DNA of 64,000 nucleotides from contig CM046850.1 in the NCBI GenBank assembly GCA_025618425.1, forward strand, positions 9,722,749 to 9,786,748. The letters are read 5' to 3'. How positions within the stretch are numbered: position 1 is the first letter of the stretch; every line of letters starts with the position of its first letter. A program made the translations under genes and the position numbers. The notes under the pieces are model-generated. The model had not been told where the DNA came from. It worked only from the letters and a program-made list of their open reading frames with translations, and did no database searches. Shown in pieces: positions 53,501 to 63,428 of the stretch. Origin of the DNA: Heliocidaris tuberculata. Its lineage: Eukaryota > Echinodermata > Echinoidea > Camarodonta > Echinometridae.

Positions 53501-56500
53501 TTCTTCTGACTTATTAAAAGGGGCCATATTCTGAAAGCTATGTTACCTTTTATCTTTGGGAAAACGATGTCAATTGTCATAACAAACTGCATGGAAAAAA
53601 ACACATATTATACATGTAGGTGCTCTTACAGATGTCTCTTTTCACTGTACGTGATCACAGCCAGCTTTGCACAGATATTAACCAATGACTTGCCCTTATT
53701 TTGATCAGTTATGACAGTTAACTTTGTTTTTTACTAACATAAGAGATACTAAGTAGAGTTTTCAGAATACCATCCAGGATGTAAATACATGTAGGTGGCT
53801 GGGTACGAGATGGACTGCTTACTCAGAGGGTCTCTTTTGATACTACAGTACTCACCCCAAGAGAGAGTCTGTTTTGGTACTTTCTGTGGATTGTCTCTTA
53901 TTATGCTCCTTGTCAAGCATCAGCAATTCAGATAAACTTTCATCTTGAGTTAATCCTGCACACACACATAAGAAAAAGGAAGAACTTTTAAATTAACTTT
54001 GAAAAAGTAGCATGTAAGTGAATATCAAATTGATAACTGCTTTTGTCACTCAAATAAGCATGTTGCTTCTAGTGATCAACAGATAGAGAGAAATATGTAA
54101 CAATGGATAAATAATAATCTGTGTTTCGGTATGCCCATTGTGTAATTCAGTAATTCAGCTAATTTTTTTTCTTGTTCATGGTGGCTATTTCTAATTATTT
54201 CATGCAGAAAATAACTAGATTTTAGTAGATGCGACATCTGTATTCATTCCTTTCTTTCCGGAATTCTTTTTGAGTTTTCCAAAGCTACAATCTGTGTGTC
54301 TATGATGTTCATTATCTGTATGTGCAATAGTTCACACTGTGCATTCATGTACTAGTACTAGTGCTGGTATCGACACGCCTGATGTCGCCACTATGGCGAC
54401 AAAAGTACTGGTTTTGGACTTTGCCGACATGTCGACACGCATGCTCCGATGGCGACATAAAATGGGTCTTTTTACATGTACCTCGCCGTGGCGTCGTGCG
54501 CGCGTACGTGATTTGTTTCACATACGCATTACCAGCGTGCGCGCGCGACACGATCGCTGTGTATCTAGCTGTGACGACCGGTATACATTACGTACATGTA
54601 CATGCCTAGATATGCGACACTAGCTGACTCGCACCGCATGACTTTCATTTAATGCTTGATAAATTGGATCATACAAAACAAATTTTGGGGCAAATAGTTG
54701 ACAGTGTGCATCTTTGAGAACTGTAAGTGAGTATGACTGCGAGTGTGAGCCCGTGAGGACATAGTGCATGTATTCCATGTAAAGCTCTTGTGAATTTGTG
54801 TCGGGTAACTCTGGTTTAATAGTGTACGGTCACTACAGGAGCGACCCGAGTTTAGACTTGTTTGACTCATGTCCACATGTCGACACATGTCGACATCGGC
54901 GTTAATTTTATTGCGACATGGCGACATAGATTTTCCATGCCGATACCAGCACTAACTAGTACTCTGACGACTGGAATGACATTTCTTGAATATTCTGTCA
55001 GATTCTTATTTACTTCATGGGAATACTGAAAGTGTATCAAATACATGTCATTGCAACATAATGAATAATATAACAGTACCAAAATACTAAACATGTACAT
55101 TACGATCTATCTTGGATCAAAGGACTATGTTCAGATACTTACCAGGGGAAGTTATCATGTTGCTCAAATTTCGTCTCAAAGTCTCAATTTCAGCAAGTTC
55201 AGGAGGAATGGATTGGTGATTCTGTAAAACCAGATAAAATAGACCAGTTAGCATTTCAAGACAAAAATTGAAATATATTCAATAATCTACTCCAGTTAGT
55301 TTTTATTGCAACATAACACAAGTTCATCAGTCATCTGTAACAATCTTCGGAAGGGAAGCATTAAAATATACCAAAATGCAATATGATGTAGTCTATACAG
55401 GCTTCTCGCCAGAAAAAAGTTCACACATGGTTCAAATTGACAGAAATAAGGCTTTATCAAATCCCATGGGGGTGACCATTTAGCAATTTTACATGTTAAA
55501 AATATGCACTGACACATTTATTGGTCCAGGCTCCACAATGAGTGAAATATTGTATGACCTTATGCAGGGCTCGACACTAATTGAAAATTTTGGTGGTCCA
55601 GTTGGTCCTCCAAATTTGACTTATTTTCATTTTTGGTGGACCACACTCAATTTTGGATTTTTTTTTTCAAACGTTTAGAATGATTTGTCTGCAGTATTGT
55701 TTTCAATTTCATGACATGTGCTTGACCTTTCACTTTCACGTACTGTACGTAAAAGCCGTAATTTTTGCGTATTTTGCGAGTTGATGTTGGGATGCAAATT
55801 TCACAGCTCGCGAAAATATTCCCATTTGATTAACGACTGCACTAATTTCCGCCGCAAAAAAAAGTGAAGCCTGAGAAACCGGACCTCAGATCGCTATGAT
55901 CAGGGAGGTGATGATTTGAAGCATAAATTTTCACCTTAATCTGCTCTTATAAAATGCTAGCACTTAATGTACATAAATTCTGCTACATAAAAGTTGGTTA
56001 GACACTTCAAAAATTGACTTGAATTTCACTTTTATTCTAGCTCAGAGCTAAAATGTTATGCCTTAATTCATTCTCCAGTAGAAGACATTTTATATTCTTT
56101 CATTTAATATGATTTTTTATTGAATTCCTGTTGCAATAATTCAGATTTGGTGTCAAATTATTGAATTTCTTTAATTATTCTTCATTCTCAAGTACATGTA
56201 CATGTATAGTCACATGACTAATTTTTTTTTTTTTTTTTTTTTAAAAATAACACACACGCACACCCTGGTATCAATATGCCTTTAGCACTTCATTTATTTG
56301 ATGTATGATAAAATGCCTTGCTCAAGGGCATAAGTGCCGTGCCGAGGATCGAACGCCCGATCCTCGCATCTCCAGTCAAGCGCCTTAAACCACTGGACCA
56401 CGGCACCTCCACTAATGTTCGTGATCGCGATCGCGATCGTAAAATCTGCTATCGCGATCGCGAATTTGAGTCACGTGACTTAAAAGTGTTTGAGAAGGAA

Positions 56501-59500
56501 GGATATTCAGAGAAATTCAATATTTTGACACCAAAACCAACTTTTTGAAATAGGAATCTAACAAAAAATCAAATTAAATAAAATAATACAAATGTCTTTT
56601 ACTAGAGATCGAATTGTGGCATGAGGTTTCAGCTTTGAGCTATAATTAAAGTGAAATTTAAGCCAATTTTTTGAAATGTCTAACCAACTTTTACATGGCA
56701 GAGTTTATGTTCAAATTAAATGCAAGATTTCAAAATTTGATTCGAACAATCATGTTACACAGTACATGCACATCACTGGCACTCGCTGTTTATCTTCAAC
56801 ATGCGAATGTTTTGTGAAAATGTGTGACGCATTTGAACATCGCGTTGAGCTCTTTCCTCGATTTGGGAGGGGATCGGCGATTTAAAATTTTTGGTGGTCA
56901 CCATGTGACCTCCATTTCCTTGTTGTTTTTTTAATTTGGTGGTCCAACACATCATTTTGGGGGACTTTGACCTCCGGACCTTCGCTAGTGTCGAGCCCTG
57001 CCTTATGACATCCCCAGTACGTGGTTTGGGAGGACCAAAACAACTTTGGAGATTGAAAGTACATGTAGGCACTGACTGATATACTTCCCTTTTTGGTACC
57101 CTTGTTTGAGGAATCTACACATGGTTTTTATTTTCTGAAATTACTCACCCTTGGTATCAACACCAAGCATGTTATCTACTGGCGAGAACCATGTCTATAC
57201 TCACTGAATTTTAAACAAACAAGATTCAACTTACAAATGCAGAGAGTATGTAATTTCATGATACAAATGGAAGTTCATAGCATATTTTTCTACAGCACTG
57301 AATTTAAACGTTGATGAGAGAACTTACAAAAAATATCTTACCTGAAATTCTTTACCGTAGCTCCCTTGTTGCGGACTGTACAGGTCCACTTTTGGGCTTG
57401 ATGAGGATGGTTGTTGCCGTGAAGACAGTACTCCAGGAGCTTTTGCTTCTCCTTCATCTTGACCTTGAGAAATCTTTGACACTACTGATGTAGTTAAGCT
57501 ACTGTCATGGTAATGAGGTGGCATATTATCAGTCGAATAGATGCTGAATGCATCTTGGGGTGATTGTTGCTCAACATTAATCCTATCACTCTGGGCATTG
57601 TAATGATATGCTGAACCATCAAAACCAGCTTTATCAACAAAGTCTATTGGTTTCTTGCTTCCATTAGTTGCTAAACCTGCATGAGATGTTGGTGACGACT
57701 TAGACAATGTATCTCGTCTATTGTTTCCAAATGATACATGAGAGCGATGACTATCCTTCACAAACAGAGCTCTATTTACAACCGTTTCTGAAGTAGCAGC
57801 AATGTGAACATCAGTCTTTGTCCTCTGGCTACGATCATAGCGATGTTTCTTCTCACTAAGCCCTTGTTGTTCCTGGATGGATCTCCATGCCTTTTCACCT
57901 GTTGTTGGTTCCGATACAGACTTTCTGTAATGTGAGTCAGAGAGTACTCCTGCTAAAGCAGAAACAACATCAGGTTCATGCTTAGCATCCCCAACAGGTG
58001 AGAACAAAGAGTCTGCATGTGTCTTGGCAGTTGTTTGTTGATGTGTCCTTGTGGCTGTTTGTTGGTGTGTCATTGAGAGCTTTGAAGACACACCTTTAGG
58101 GCTTCCTGCAGGAGATGCATTCGTGCTGTTTGCCAAAGGTTCAATGCCACTCATAGTTTCTGTATTGATGCTATGTAGGCTTACATCTTGAATACCATCT
58201 AAAGCACTCTTTATTCTTGCCAGGTTCATTCTGTGGGAACAGATTAATCATAAAGAGCTACATGTATTTAGGAAATGACAAGCCTGAAAATTATTGATCA
58301 ACGTATCTATCCAAGATCATCAAATCAAAGTAATAAAATTATAGGTGTAAGAAATAGTTTTCTGTTCATGGCAGCTCTCTTTAGATTGCTGCAGTAATTG
58401 TCCATGGCCAATATTTTTAATTCCCTGAGTGTACCATAACTATAACTGGAAAAAAATACAATGGTGACAAAAATCAGAGAGGATTTCTTCATTTTGGGAC
58501 ATGATTTTGACCTTAGAGTTTGCTGGAAATACTGGTATCAGAAGTTCTTTGAAATGGCCATTCAAAGTAAGATTGTGAGATTTTAGAGCTGAATTTGAAA
58601 GGAAGTATTTCAAATATTTATTTTATTCTCTCTCCCCTCACTTATTTATTATACCCACACGATGTCTCTACAAGTTGGTTATCCGGACAGGTCACTTTCA
58701 AAAAGTACATCAAACAACTTTTCAAGCAAATTATGACAAATCTTTCACAAGATAGGTTGACAGTTGTATGAATTGCAAATATTTACTGAGTTTAGTGTTA
58801 CCTGATGCATACATCTTGGGTACAGCTGAGGGAAAGACTGACATGTTAATTTTTGTTAATTGTCCGGACACACAACCCCCCACCATACGTGCAATTTTCT
58901 TATGGTATTACTCGGCCCTAGTGTTCAAAAGGCATTTTGACCATTAGTCTGGCCTGGTGAGATCGACCCCTTTAACACTAACACTACAAGTACAGCAGAA
59001 TGTCTACAGTTAGACCGAAAAATTAGTCTATTTCGTTCTGGGATATGCTCTGTTGAGACTACGTCTGGTTTCACGAATTCCCTTTCCCACAACTACATAG
59101 ACCAAAGTCTGCCAAGCACCCTCCCATTGGGGGCTTTCGTTATGTGCTTATATGTACCTATGGCTGTTTATGGGACTTACGTGCGCACAAGCGTCCATGC
59201 GTTCACTAGTACATATATTTTGTTCGCCTGGGAGATTCACTTGCAGGAACCCTGTTGACAAGATGGAAAAACAGGGTATAACTTTTTGCAAATCTGGGAT
59301 TATTAAAAAAATCAGGATATTAAAGTCACATAGTAGTGGGATCTCATGGAATTTGAGACCATTTGGGTATTTACCTTATAATAAGGTTTGAACCTGGATT
59401 GCCTTTAACTGTATGGTTTGGTGCCACATGTCTACGCAGTGCCCATGTCTGCGCATACGCGTAACTGCGCGATTCTAACATCACAAAAGACGCAATGAAC

Positions 59501-60955
59501 ACAATCCTCTTCATATCAATTTTAGTGATATGTATCAGCGAAAAAATGAGGAAAAACTGGTGAAGAACGTCTATTTTATGCATTTTTACTACCATGCCTT
59601 GAAAATGCCACCTTTCATGCAAAATATCCCGAACTGCGTGTTAAAGGGAAAGTTCACCCTGAAGATTACTTGAGTTTAAAAAATGCAGAAAAAATAAAGA
59701 AAAATATTGGCGAAGGTTTGATGAAAATCGGTCAAATAATAAAAGAGTTATGAGTATTTAAAGTTTTGGATTCGTGACGTCACATGCGAGCAGCTGCCCA
59801 TTGGTCATGTAATAAATATTCCATATATTCGCATTTTTTTTTACGTTCCACGATAAATTAATATTGTTTCTTTTCAGAATCTAGTATTGAATAGCATTTC
59901 TGACAATATATCAAATGCACAGACGAAAATATTCTAAATTTTCTGAGAAAACTGTATTTTATGGAATATTTATCACATTACATAATGGAGGAGCTGCTCG
60001 CATGTGACGTCACAAAATCAAAACTTCAAAAGTCCATAACTCCGTTATTCTTTAACGGATTTTCTCCAAACTTTCGCCAATATTTTTCTTTATTTTTTCT
60101 GCATTTTTTAAACTCAAGTGATCTTCGGGGTGAACTTCCCCTTTAAGTGAATGAGTGCGCAGACAAGGGAACCTTCCCTTTTTTAGTGTCAAAATGACAG
60201 CGTCGCCTATTCTTGTGAAAATGAAATTGTTCTTATTCGAATTTTAATCAGATTTTCGGCAGTTACACTCTAGGATATGAGGATTAAAATGAGGTCAGTC
60301 ATTAGAGGAATACCAAAGGAAAAGCTTCTCAATTTCAAGTGAAATATTAGGTGCGCAGACAAGGGGCTCCCCATCATACATGTAACTGTGCAATTCTGAT
60401 TAAGACATGGAACGAACCTGAACATTAATCATTATAGCTATAGATATTCATGAAAAAAAAAAGTCAAAATATAGAATAAGAAAAAAGTTCTTAGTTCAGT
60501 GATTTTTAATTTACAAGCCTCCAAATATTGTCTTTAGTTTCATGTAAAAAATCCTGAACTACGTGTTAAATGAATGAGTGCGCAGACATGGGCACCATTG
60601 TTTTTGCAACGTCAAAATGATGCCGGCTAGGCTATATCATTTTTAAAAATGGCATTCATTGACATTCTTGCTCAATTTTTATGAGATTTTTTGCACATAT
60701 AATCTTTATTTAGAATAATCAGGAATAATATAAAATTAAGGGTGAAAGAAGCCATCAGTCATCGAGTGTGTACACACACACTGCCGTGTAAAGTCAATGG
60801 AGGATGTGAACCCTCATAGGCAATACACGCAATAAACTGCATGTACAAAGTGAATGCGGGGTGGCTTACATGTATTTCACGAGAATGCCCCGATACAGTG
60901 GGGACGCTCCTGGGGAGGACGCCGGTGGCAGGTGCAAAGCCACCTGCATGACCAT
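38541..60955 (-). CDS. CNTROB: Centrobin orthologue, centriole-associated coiled-coil protein
   Basis: Nineteen firm exons join in frame, read downward: 58229-57342, 55221-55143, 53955-53856, 53436-53256, 52777-52661, 52020-51904, 51666-51580, 50905-50759, 50055-49849, 49541-49249, 48126-48061, 47263-47049, 45569-45339, 43822-43544, 42655-42460, 41777-41717, 41135-41066, 39826-39669, 38669-38541 (1,206 residues; human about 900). A twentieth, 60955-60870, probably adds 29 residues. The segment from LETQQLLAVAQATEKKK to MIAQLDK matches the conserved centrobin coiled-coil start. Coiled coil spans about 400-762 (from 58229), followed by a Ser/Thr/Gln-rich tail ending KVWR, as I recall for vertebrate centrobin. 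Centrobin sits on daughter centrioles and supports centriole elongation; the role here is inferred. Exon 18 has a second in-frame donor 6 bases on. Confidence 0.9.
39235..39290 (-). repeat. Displaced copy of the CNTROB exon 18 end
   Basis: Minus-strand text cttgtaaacaaagacaaagtaat followed by acctcctg resembles the real junction cttgttaacaaagacaag/gtaaaggtaatactcctg at 39650-39690. The copy lies about 410 bp downstream in the next intron. It codes LVNKDKV in one frame but lacks an acceptor. Confidence 0.65.
40028..40117. repeat. 45-bp tandem duplication
   Basis: Two copies of catcataggactaaatttac followed by tcaatttaggg and gcccagtttttcc, at 40028 and 40073, differ by about two bases. Confidence 0.9.
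40359..40947. mobile_element. 589-bp MITE with TTAA-AGGG ends (piggyBac-like), CNTROB intron
   Basis: ttaaagggaaatccaacctt at the left is mirrored by ggttggattgccctttaa at the right, with long sub-terminal inverted arms (gaaatcggacaag, aagaaagttatg). TTAA lies at both ends, as for piggyBac-type insertions. It belongs to the same style as the element at 59641. Confidence 0.85.
41768..41920. repeat. A-rich tracts flanking CNTROB exon 16
   Basis: An (A)n/AAAAG region begins just upstream (in gene orientation) of the exon 16 acceptor, and a run of about 28 A lies at 41893-41920. In transcript sense these are T-rich and could serve as a polypyrimidine tract. Confidence 0.6.
42890..43125 (-). mobile_element. 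Old tRNA-derived SINE with V-domain-like tail
   Basis: On the minus strand the order is a tRNA-like head (gaggtgtcatagtcgtgtgg, B-box-like ggcttcaagcc), then cttaagcaaggcat, then acattgctcttctc and gggtacctgtaggat-like blocks. The same order appears, younger, at 56281-56404. Box A is decayed. Confidence 0.6.
43832..43855. repeat. (ATTTG)n microsatellite
   Basis: Four perfect ATTTG units and one partial unit lie about 10 bp upstream (in gene orientation) of CNTROB exon 14. Confidence 0.85.
44072..44266. mobile_element. Inverted-repeat element enclosing telomere-like repeats
   Basis: acatttgctcctgcgac at 44072 is mirrored by gtcgcaggagcaaatgt ending 44266, each followed inward by a second ttgctcc/ggagcaa. 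Inside lie aggtcaaaggttaaggtcaa and then (TTAGGG)-type hexamers at 44170-44220, four of them perfect in a row. It is short and non-coding. Confidence 0.8.
44849..45140. mobile_element. 292-bp foldback element, CNTROB intron
   Basis: gttaggaataagttcaatga at 44849 is mirrored by tcatagaacttattcctaac ending 45140. Inner arms carry gacagttctgaagtccaaga and cttcctcagacataaactgg with matching inverses. No ORF. Confidence 0.85.
45802..46086. mobile_element. 285-bp MITE (mariner-like, TACTGTATA ends)
   Basis: tactgtatactccata at the left is mirrored by tatggcttatacagta at the right, giving TA at both ends as in Tc1/mariner insertions. Inside are several ttcgcgaa/tcgcgaaa motifs. A related tcgcgaa fragment lies at about 55735-55860. 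Confidence 0.75.
51220..51598 (-). repeat. Minisatellite built from the CNTROB exon 7 donor
   Basis: In gene sense each unit reads tcagagatcaagtgagacac then tttgcattcattttcattac. The real exon end is tcagagatcaa/gtaagatgag at 51580. About five units of roughly 66-70 bp follow in the intron, each carrying a strong-looking donor (caa/gtgaga). The units are very similar, so the expansion is recent. Confidence 0.88.
51970..52284 (-). repeat. Partial copies of CNTROB exon 6 in the preceding intron
   Basis: The exon 6 start (acagactatggctaaagtct through gaagcatagagaacaagag) plus its intron flank is repeated upstream in gene sense at about 52067-52160, 52160-52244 and, partially, 52245-52284. The copies keep gaagcagagagaacaagaa and the intronic tgaattacttgatta text, but have lost a clean acceptor (for example tttgcaatggc). 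The unit is about 85-97 bp. Confidence 0.88.
54359..54954. mobile_element. hAT MITE with perfect 8-bp target duplication
   Basis: Termini are tagtgctggtatcg and cgataccagcacta, 14 bp and exactly inverted. The octamer actagtac flanks both sides (54351-54358 and 54955-54962). Many tgtcgac/gtcgaca and gcgaca motifs lie inside, and the middle is GC-rich (gtgcgcgcgc). Length 596 bp, in the CNTROB intron between exons 2 and 3 as numbered from 58229. Confidence 0.92.
55565..57000. mobile_element. 1.4-kb hAT-like element carrying a nested SINE
   Basis: Ends are cagggctcgacactaa and ctagtgtcgagccctg, with flanking ccttatg on both sides (7 bp visible). Long sub-terminal inverted arms (aaagttggttagacacttca and its inverse tgtctaaccaactttta) enclose the tRNA-derived SINE at 56281-56404 and a gatcgcgatcgcgatcg patch. 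CAGGG...CCCTG ends fit hAT. No transposase ORF is visible. Confidence 0.88.
56281..56404 (-). mobile_element. tRNA-derived SINE with V-domain-like tail
   Basis: On the minus strand gccgtggtccagtggtttaa (A box) and gcgttcgatcctcgg (B box) form a tRNA-like head whose acceptor bases GCCGTG and CACGGC still pair (56404 and 56336). It is followed by cttatgcccttgagcaaggc, typical of V-SINE-like tails. It is younger than the copy at 42890-43125. Confidence 0.75.
57342..58229 (-). other. CNTROB large disordered exon with a coding 24-bp repeat
   Basis: This exon codes 296 residues, Ser/Thr/Gln/His-rich with no fold recognised. About 2.4 units of a 24-bp repeat code THQQTATR and THQQTTAK (near 58017-58077). 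The acceptor cccacag directly precedes A-ATG at 58230, so the ATG at 58229 may be an internal Met if the upstream coding exon is used. The exon ends GKEFQ before a gtaaga donor. Confidence 0.85.
59420..60770. repeat. Two diverged tandem copies (~430 bp each), one split by a MITE
   Basis: Copy A runs from about 59420 to 60340 with the MITE removed; copy B runs from about 60355 to 60770. Shared landmarks are ctgcgc-aattct, cccgaactgcgtgttaa versus tcctgaactacgtgttaa, gaatgagtgcgcagacaagg versus gaatgagtgcgcagacatgg, and gtcaaaatga. They lie in the first CNTROB intron. Confidence 0.75.
59641..60146. mobile_element. 506-bp TTAA-flanked MITE (piggyBac-like)
   Basis: ttaaagggaaagttcaccct at the left is mirrored by ggggtgaacttcccctttaa at the right. 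Long inverted arms include tttgatgaaaatcggtcaaa and atgtgacgtcac. The empty site in copy B of the host repeat (acgtgttaaatgaatgagtg, near 60559) shows insertion at TTAA with TTAA duplicated. Confidence 0.92.
60870..60955 (-). other. Probable first coding exon of CNTROB
   Basis: On the minus strand an ATG at 60955 opens 28 codons plus two bases and ends at an AT/gtaagc donor (60870). Splicing to the acceptor at 58231 completes the split codon as ATA and leads in frame into ATG-AAC of the large exon. An in-frame TGA lies upstream (about 60979), so the ATG would be the true start. The patch is GC-rich in an AT-rich area, as coding first exons often are. The overlapping 102-residue ORF in another frame has no support. 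Confidence 0.55.
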
Positions 60956-60989
60956 GGACTGGAGCTCGGCCACGGAGGCGGATCAACAG

Positions 60990-61442
60990 TAAAAAGTGAA
61001 AAATACAAAACGAAACACAGACAATCCCAGTAAACCACAATATCACACACATCCAATTACTACTCACACATTGACATACAATAGCAACAAAGGATAATGT
61101 TACAAAATGTTGTATTTTAGCTTACATTGCTTTCTTTCCAGCTTTACTTTCAAAAATTGGTCCACAATAACAAGATCATTGAGCATGCGCAAGGCAATCA
61201 GTGAGAGGTTTCGCTTTCCATAAATTCATTGGATACTCTACGCTGCCTACGTGAAGCCATAGATCTTTGGTGCACGTGAAAAAGGAGCAGCGAATTTTTT
61301 TTCTCACGCTATGACCTATGTTATTGATATTGATAAACAAATTACATGAGGATGATCAAGACGCGACCTAGTCATAGAGTCTACAATTGACAGCAATATC
61401 ATTTGAGAAACCTTGCAAAAAGGAGCCTTGTTTTCTAGAAAT
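60990..61442. promoter_or_regulatory. Probable bidirectional promoter between CNTROB and KCTD-like gene
   Basis: The divergent start codons (60955 minus, 61443 plus) are about 490 bp apart. Within it lie gagcatgcgcaag (about 61181), resembling an NRF-1 site, inverted CCAAT motifs (aaattggtcc near 61157, cattggat near 61228) and no TATA box. An alternative minus-strand donor agcaat/gtaagc at 61126 could mark a non-coding first exon. Assignment rests on position and motifs only. Confidence 0.45.
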
Positions 61443-62147
61443 ATGACTGATTTTGTGAGCCTTAATGTTGGAGGCACGATATACACTACATCGCGAGCTA
61501 CGCTGACTCGTTTTCCTGACTCTATGTTGGGATCAATGTTCAGTGATCGCCTCCCTTCCACCCAGGATGATAAGGGGAATTACCTAATTGATGGGGATGG
61601 CCCCTTATTTCGCTACGTTCTCAACTTCTTACGGAGGTCCATTCTCATCCTACCTGAAGACTTCAAAGAACTCGATATGCTAGCACAAGAGGCAGATTAC
61701 TACCAGATCAAAGAATTAATTGATGCTGTGACTCAGATCAGAAATACAGTTTCCATGGATAGAGAGGAAGAAAAACGGGCTAAAGAACGCATTAAAGAGC
61801 AAGAGTTTCTGGAGGTGGAGTTTGAATGTGCAAATGGCCGCTGGATTATATTTGGCAGTTCTGACATTCTTCAGAAAATCCCAGTAGTTATGGAAGGATT
61901 TGGGAACCATCTGCGTCTTGTCCGCAATCAGTTAGACCACATTTTTGGTCCTGAAGAGAATGGATTGATTGTTCCACGAGAGCAACCCTTGAATCGTGTT
62001 AAACTTTTCAGGCAAATTACTCAGTTGGGTTTCAAACTTGTATCAGTATCATCAAGTGGGGGTGATGAGAGGTCAACAGATAGATGGATATTTACAAGAG
62101 ATATAAAAGTGGGTAGTACTTGTACAACTCCAACTAAATCAAAGTAA
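61443..62147 (+). CDS. BTB/T1-domain KCTD protein, KCTD6/KCTD21-like
   Basis: An intronless ORF of 234 residues starts at the first ATG (agaaatATGA). Extending upstream gives only non-ATG codons. Residues 4-95 form the tetramerisation (T1/BTB) domain: VSLNVGGTIYTTSRATLTRF, PDSMLGSMF, GNYLIDGDGPLFRYVLNFLR and EADYYQI. This is closest, from memory of the family, to KCTD6 and KCTD21 (237 and 260 residues). Such proteins are Cullin-3 adaptors, implicated in HDAC1 turnover and Hedgehog control. The C-terminal part (EFECANGRWIIFGS to DRWIFTRDIK) has the strand-rich look of KCTD C-terminal domains but is diverged, so the exact orthologue is not settled. It is probably expressed from a promoter shared with CNTROB. 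Confidence 0.88.
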   Translation: MTDFVSLNVGGTIYTTSRATLTRFPDSMLGSMFSDRLPSTQDDKGNYLIDGDGPLFRYVLNFLRRSILILPEDFKELDMLAQEADYYQIKELIDAVTQIRNTVSMDREEEKRAKERIKEQEFLEVEFECANGRWIIFGSSDILQKIPVVMEGFGNHLRLVRNQLDHIFGPEENGLIVPREQPLNRVKLFRQITQLGFKLVSVSSSGGDERSTDRWIFTRDIKVGSTCTTPTKSK

Positions 62148-62469
62148 TATAGCTTGGGTCATGCAAAGACCACTTTGCAGAAATTAATTCATTGTATTCT
62201 ATGCACATATCTTTGAGAGGATGTTGAGGTACAATGTATTTATGAGAAAGTTGGATCACTGAAGCCAAAATCTCAAAGGGATGAGAAAACACAGAATTAT
62301 TTATTACCATAACTTTGCATTCCGCAGAATTATGAATTGGTATTGACATATAACATACTTTTACAAACATATAAATTGTGTAGACTAGACACCCAGTTAA
62401 TTCAGTCACTTTGTTGTATATTTTAGCATACTCCCAATGTTGTATTTGAAACATGAAATGCCATATTGA
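62148..62469 (+). other. 3' flank of the KCTD-like gene
   Basis: AT-rich with no gene signal. No clear AATAAA appears before the hAT-like element at 62470; the first good one (62701) is inside that element, so the transposon may supply the poly(A) site. Confidence 0.4.
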
Positions 62470-63286
62470 CAGGGATGCCAACCTTGAGTGAGAGTTTAGA
62501 GTGAGACATTGCGAGGGAGTGAAGCGAACGAGGGGTGGAAGGGGGGGGGGTGTCCCCCCTTCCACGGTAGGGAGCTTTGACAATTTTACATTTTAAATGG
62601 TGCAATCTGGTGCATACTTTAGTCATGATTTCAACACGTACACAGTCATAGCCAAAGCAGCATTAATATTAATTTACTATTAAAATTGAATTGAATAAGT
62701 AATAAATAGGTTACATTGTTCTTAATGCCACATGTAGTTTACTGACCATGAAAAATTACAAAGTTCCAGATTTGTTACTGTATGATTTTTAATACGAATT
62801 TCAAGAGTTAAACTTAAATTAAAGATCCTGCTGTCCGGCCGTAGAGGGATGTGCTGGCTATTACGTTGGTGTACGATCGACGGCAAACTCTGCTGAGCCA
62901 CGTATGCAGCGCGGCCGGGCTGGGACCCCGGGCGGGCTGCCGCGCCAAAGCCATGTCAGTCCAGCCATCTAGTTACACTCATCATAGTCGTCACACGTAT
63001 ATACATACACGCAGTATAACCAATCGTAATCCAATCCAATCCAATCTTTGCGCACTACCGAAAATGATTTTCATTGGTTAAGCTTTGCTTTGTGCCCACG
63101 GGAAAATCTCGAAAGGCCTTGGGCATATTGAATATTTGGAATATCAGAGATTTTGGAGAGTTTTTTTTTTTTGTTACTTTATATTTTGGGGAGTTCAGCT
63201 TGAGAATTTGTTTATCAGAGTGAGACAGTCAGAATTGGGTGAATTGCGTGAGTCTCACGCTCAATGCGTGAGAGTTGGCAGCCCTG
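62470..63286. mobile_element. hAT-like element (cagggatgccaac ends)
   Basis: Ends are cagggatgccaaccttgagt and gtgagagttggcagccctg, inverted with mismatches. tattga flanks both sides. The left 170 bp (cattgcgagggagtgaagcg, acggtagggagctttg, tgcaatctggtgcatac) matches the element at 18462. A GC-rich patch (62880-62955) has no recognised coding content. Confidence 0.75.
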
Positions 63287-63428
63287 TATTGACAGTTTTT
63301 ATTACTTATGTGCATAACACAACATGACTGTGCCTAGAATGCTTTACTTTACACCTCTATTTCAAACAGCTTTTTATGGCATCTTTTGGAGGATATCAAA
63401 CAATTACCTACATGTAGTACCATGTTAC

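Noticed and set aside
60759..61067. 102-residue minus-strand ORF upstream of CNTROB
   Set aside because: It begins without an ATG in good context and uses a frame different from the one that splices in phase to CNTROB; the alternative frame is better supported.
62134..62583. 149-residue minus-strand ORF after the KCTD-like gene
   Set aside because: It crosses the boundary of a hAT-like element and has no homology or start context; chance ORF.
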